Assembly (NCBI GenBank): GCA_002432865.1
Contig: DJGX01000002.1
Coordinates: forward strand, 1-14,992
Direction of reading: 5' to 3'
DNA: 14,992 nt
Source: Cloacimonetes bacterium UBA5835
Lineage (GTDB): Bacteria; Cloacimonadota; Cloacimonadia; Cloacimonadales; Cloacimonadaceae
The notes under the pieces were generated by a model. That model saw only the letters and a program-made list of their open reading frames with translations, ran no database searches and had not been told where the DNA came from. Shown piece after piece: positions 14,881 to 14,992 of this stretch. The stretch's first letter is position 1. Each line of letters opens with the position of its first letter. The translations under genes were made by a program, and so were the position numbers.

Positions 14881-14992
14881 TGTCTCTCACAGATTACAGA
14901 TTTCAAAGATTAAAAATAGATAATAGGTCTGGGATGAACAGGATTAAAGGGATTTTAGGGATTTTTTATAATTAGGTGTATTGCAAGAAATG
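14881..14992. repeat. Intergenic repeat patch at right edge
   Basis: The stretch contains CACAGATTACAGATTTCAAAGATT-like imperfect units of about 10 bases (near 14888-14912), then TGGGATGAACAGGATTA (14930-14946, the inverted copy of 395-411), then GGATT-type units (AAAGGGATTTTAGGGATTTT). It resembles the left-edge repeats in composition and orientation-reversed sequence. No gene is seen; the patch may run past the window. Confidence 0.6.

Overview
The window is AT-rich bacterial chromosome. It carries bacterial-type housekeeping genes (release factor 1 with PVT and GGQ motifs, zinc-type ribosomal protein L31, acetate kinase) and a secreted protein ending in a type IX secretion (Por) sorting domain. 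That domain points to the Fibrobacterota-Chlorobiota-Bacteroidota (FCB) group. A fused formiminotransferase-cyclodeaminase for histidine catabolism, acetate kinase, and spacers full of AATCC-type and CTCGACTT-type repeats fit a Cloacimonas-like (Cloacimonadota) amino-acid fermenter. This assignment is inference from gene content; no marker gene here settles it.

Layout. 1-1247 is gene-poor: an imperfect inverted repeat, degenerate AATCC repeats, a 13-bp tandem repeat, two nearly identical tRNA-Val genes on the minus strand (anticodons CAC and GAC) and a pair of GGGACGGT-type repeats. 1248-2824 holds two exported proteins with overlapping ends; the first carries the T9SS sorting domain. 3008-9063 is a compact plus-strand cluster: acetate kinase (ackA), a soluble multi-sensor hybrid histidine kinase overlapping it by 4 bases, an S4-domain RNA-binding protein overlapping the kinase, a membrane-anchored zinc peptidase (peptidase MA-like), and a uracil-DNA-glycosylase-superfamily protein. 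A likely intrinsic terminator splits this cluster between the S4 gene and the peptidase gene. 9064-9496 separates the convergent gene sets and holds a 61-nt hairpin and an 8-bp tandem array.

9497-14788 is a minus-strand cluster, read right to left: rpmE (L31), a strong terminator, a DUF1385/YqhQ-type membrane protein, prfA (RF1), a CNNM/CorC-family membrane protein with CBS domains, and ftcD. rpmE, DUF1385 and prfA often neighbour each other in bacteria and form a translation-linked core; ftcD at the distal end is metabolic. The last ~110 bases are repeats related to those at the left edge, including a 17-bp sequence present at both ends in opposite orientation.

No phage, transposase, CRISPR array, defence system or toxin-antitoxin pair is visible, and I saw no convincing undescribed multi-gene system. 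The least explained material is in the spacers: the 9331-9391 hairpin, the 9439-9517 array that supplies the end of ftcD, and the repeats at the edges. Among the genes, the ackA-histidine kinase coupling and the U-U mismatch in one tRNA-Val stand out.
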